From NCBI GenBank assembly GCA_025352185.1, contig JANXTV010000403.1, forward strand, positions 1-7,317: 7,317 nucleotides of DNA, in the 5' to 3' direction. Shown one piece after another: positions 5,950 to 7,317 of this stretch (within the stretch, counting starts at the first letter, position 1; each line of letters begins with the position of its first letter). This DNA is from Oligoflexia bacterium (GTDB lineage: Bacteria > Bdellovibrionota > UBA1018). The notes beneath the pieces are model-generated. The model did no database searches. It was given only the letters and a program-made list of their open reading frames with translations, and was not told the DNA's origin. The translations under genes and the position numbers were made by a program.

Positions 5950-6543
5950 CTAGAGTTCCTCGCTATAAGTGATGACGGTTCCCTGGGCGACCTTCGGTTT
6001 TCCGGGTGCATTCCCGCGTAGAGAACGAACGAATGCCACGACCGAGAGCGTCTCCTCACGCTTTAAAATCGGACCCCACGGCGGCATTCCTTTTTCCGCG
6101 ACTCCCTCGCGCACGACCTTCAGAATCGAATCGATCGATCCGTCTCCATGAATCCAGCTCACGTCGGTTAGATTCGGTCCGATTCCACCGCCCCCATCGG
6201 GCGCGTGGCAGGTCGCGCAGTTTTTCGTAAAGATTGCCCGCCCGGAAGCAAGCCCTTCGGGACTACGGTAGACCTTCCGAAGCTCTTCTCTTTCAACTTC
6301 GGGAGAGATCACCGCGACGGTTTTTCCGTTTTCAAGCTGGGCAAGGTCGGCGACGAGACTTTCTCGGATCGACCGTCCGTTTCCCGTGAGGTAGAAACTC
6401 GCGTAGGCGATCGCCCACACGATCGAGATATAGTAAATTGTCTGCCACCAAACCGGAGCGGGATGGTTAAGTTCTACGATGCCGTCGATTTCGTGAACGA
6501 TGTCGTCGGGTTTTACTTTTCCGGAATATTTTTTATCAATCAC
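5950..6543 (-). CDS. ccoP: cbb3 oxidase subunit CcoP, single-heme form
   Basis: CcoP is the membrane-anchored c-type cytochrome that feeds electrons into cbb3 oxidase. The N-terminus matches the CcoP signature: E-I-D-G-I-V-E-L-N-H-P-A-P-V-W-W (18-33) followed by one TM helix (about 34-53). A linker (55-97) leads to a cytochrome c domain with C109-A-T-C-H113, G-P-N-L-T-D (122-127), W-I-H-G and the likely axial Met153 in G-M-P-P-W-G. Classical proteobacterial CcoP has two CXXCH domains and about 300 residues. This one has 197 residues and one heme site, and no frameshift or remnant of another domain is visible. GTG 6543 is chosen over GTG 6570 because AGAGGAG (6551-6557) sits 7 nt upstream of it and the start then overlaps the ccoQ stop by 8 nt (GTGATTGA). 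Confidence 0.93.
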   Translation of the reverse strand: MIDKKYSGKVKPDDIVHEIDGIVELNHPAPVWWQTIYYISIVWAIAYASFYLTGNGRSIRESLVADLAQLENGKTVAVISPEVEREELRKVYRSPEGLASGRAIFTKNCATCHAPDGGGGIGPNLTDVSWIHGDGSIDSILKVVREGVAEKGMPPWGPILKREETLSVVAFVRSLRGNAPGKPKVAQGTVITYSEEL

Positions 6544-6733
6544 GACCGAACTCCTCTCGAATTTCGTCACCCTCGAGGGGCAGTTGACTTGCTACTTTAA
6601 AGTGCCCGGCCGCATCGGCGCGGATCGCCCATCCCGCGATTGCGAGAAAGAGCACCGCGACGACGACGAGGACCGCACTTGCGATTCCGCCGATGTCCGC
6701 GCGTACAATCGAATCTTTTAACATCGCGCCCAT
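6536..6733 (-). CDS. ccoQ: cbb3 oxidase small subunit CcoQ/FixQ-like
   Basis: This is a 65-residue single-span membrane protein between ccoO and ccoP, the standard place for ccoQ, which stabilises the CcoP-CcoNO complex in species where it has been studied. The hydrophobic helix covers about residues 14-36 (A-D-I-G-G-I-A-S, then a Val/Leu/Ala run ending A-G-W-A-I-R), followed by a charged cytoplasmic tail with several Glu and Asp. Primary sequence is poorly conserved in this family, so identity rests on size, topology and position. ATG 6733 is one nucleotide past the ccoO stop and has a very strong GGGAGGT (6741-6747). A second in-frame ATG at 6724 is less well placed. The stop TGA overlaps the ccoP GTG start. 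Confidence 0.85.
   Translation of the reverse strand: MGAMLKDSIVRADIGGIASAVLVVVAVLFLAIAGWAIRADAAGHFKVASQLPLEGDEIREEFGRD
6551..6557 (-). promoter_or_regulatory. Ribosome binding site deciding the ccoP start
   Basis: On the minus strand this reads AGAGGAG, 7 nt before GTG 6543, inside the 3' end of ccoQ. The alternative upstream GTG at 6570 would place this site within its own coding sequence, so the site favours 6543 as the true start. Confidence 0.75.
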
Positions 6734-6734
6734 T

Positions 6735-7317
6735 TTAAAGACCTCCCACTTTTGCCGCGGTCGGCATCATTTTTCCCATCGCCTGGAGATAAGCAATGAG
6801 GGCGAGAATCTCACGGTCCTCCGCTCCTACCGGCGCACCCTGGAGCGCAAGTCCCCGAGAAATCTCGGTGGCGTGGGCCTGGGCATCGCTCCCCGCATTC
6901 GCAATCTCTAAATCGGAGTAAGGAACGCCAACTCGGCGAAGGGCCCGGAGCTTAACGGAAAGCTCGTTAAAATCGATTTTCTGCCGAAAGAGCCACGGAT
7001 ACGGCGGCATGATCGACTGCGAAACTACGTCACGCGGCTGGAACATGTGCCGGTAGTGCCAGAAGTCGGGATATTTAGATCCGACTCGGGCGAGATCGGG
7101 CCCGGTGCGCTTCGATCCCCACTGGAACGGATGGTCCCACATGGATTCCTCTGCCTTCGAGGCTTCGCCGTAGCGAAGGACATCGAACGGAAGCTGGCGA
7201 ATCATCTGGGAGTGACAAAGGTAGCATCCTTCCCGGACGTAGATGTCCCGTCCGGCTACTTCGAGCGGCCGGTAGGTTCGCGGCCGGGCTTTGGAGGGCT
7301 CGTTCCAAGACACGTCG
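6735..7317 (-). CDS. ccoO: cbb3 oxidase subunit CcoO (heme c), N-terminus beyond window edge
   Basis: CcoO is the monoheme cytochrome c subunit of cbb3 oxidase. The frame is open through the right edge. The GTG at 7313 is an internal Val codon, since the family's N-terminal membrane anchor is missing from what is seen. Signatures in order are E-V-A-G-R-D-I-Y-V-R-E-G-C-Y-L-C-H-S-Q-M-I-R (heme site codons 7226-7212), D-H-P-F-Q-W-G-S-K-R-T-G-P-D-L-A-R-V-G, W-H-Y-R-H-M, and S-I-M-P-P-Y-P-W with the axial Met. The C-terminal part (K-L-R-A-L-R-R-V-G-V-P-Y, then E-I-L-A-L-I-A-Y-L-Q-A-M-G) completes the cytochrome fold. The stop is 1 nt from the ccoQ start. Whether it is a free subunit or the C-terminal half of a CcoNO fusion cannot be seen here. 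Confidence 0.96.
   Translation of the reverse strand, partial: DVSWNEPSKARPRTYRPLEVAGRDIYVREGCYLCHSQMIRQLPFDVLRYGEASKAEESMWDHPFQWGSKRTGPDLARVGSKYPDFWHYRHMFQPRDVVSQSIMPPYPWLFRQKIDFNELSVKLRALRRVGVPYSDLEIANAGSDAQAHATEISRGLALQGAPVGAEDREILALIAYLQAMGKMMPTAAKVGGL
6741..6747 (-). promoter_or_regulatory. Strong ribosome binding site for ccoQ within the ccoO 3' end
   Basis: On the minus strand this reads GGGAGGT, 7 nt before ATG 6733, formed by the last ccoO codons. It is the strongest ribosome site in the visible part of the operon and fixes the ccoQ start. Confidence 0.75.

Noticed and set aside
6544..6570. Upstream GTG start for ccoP
   Set aside because: The strong AGAGGAG lies downstream of it and is correctly spaced for GTG 6543, which also gives a compact 8-nt overlap with ccoQ.
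4557..6600. Several plus-strand and alternate-frame open frames opposite the oxidase operon
   Set aside because: They are shadows of strongly recognised minus-strand genes, with Arg/Pro/Ser-rich compositions and no family features.

Overview
The window reads as chromosomal DNA of a Gram-negative, respiring bacterium of moderate to fairly high GC. This rests on several cleavable signal peptides, a cbb3-type (heme-copper, microaerobic) oxidase cluster, and TetR and LysR regulators. The taxon cannot be fixed from the sequence. The small Cys-paired secreted proteins recall predatory or environmental Bdellovibrionota-like genomes. The oxidase subunits (single-heme CcoP, CcoO C-terminal style, SafE-like protein at the operon end) recall the cbb3 type I associate with Bacteroidota and relatives. 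Both placements are inference from memory. No mobile element, CRISPR array, tRNA or rRNA was seen.

Left part (1-1115): a TetR-family regulator (minus strand, C-terminus cut by the window edge) is divergent from a small secreted protein of unknown function (569-970). A 19-bp inverted repeat (513-531) between them is a candidate operator. A strong bidirectional intrinsic terminator (1055-1106) separates the secreted protein from the convergent gene that follows.

Middle (1116-3854): an exported PEBP/YbhB-type protein (minus) and a LysR regulator (plus) are divergent. They share a short intergenic region with a textbook T-N11-A dyad (1711-1725). Downstream of lysR lie two small exported proteins of unknown function in probable operon (2851-3270 and 3306-3854). 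The second appears to contain an internal duplication. Its stop region overlaps the convergent oxidase operon by 23 bp, and a hairpin sits on the junction.

Right part (3832-7317, minus strand, read right to left): ccoO (N-terminus off the window), ccoQ, ccoP, ccoG and a SafE/DsbD_2-type membrane protein. These are packed with gaps of 1-2 nt or overlaps of 8-14 nt. CcoO and CcoP are heme c subunits passing electrons to CcoN, which should lie just beyond the right edge. CcoQ is a small assembly/stability subunit. CcoG is a membrane iron-sulfur protein implicated in copper handling during maturation. The last protein is probably also a maturation or metal-handling factor. CcoP has one CXXCH instead of two, and no ccoH, ccoI or ccoS follows ccoG.

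I see no strong case for a wholly new system. The best leads are the single-heme cbb3 variant with its reduced accessory set, the internally duplicated secreted protein, and the two regulator/target pairs with visible operator-like dyads.
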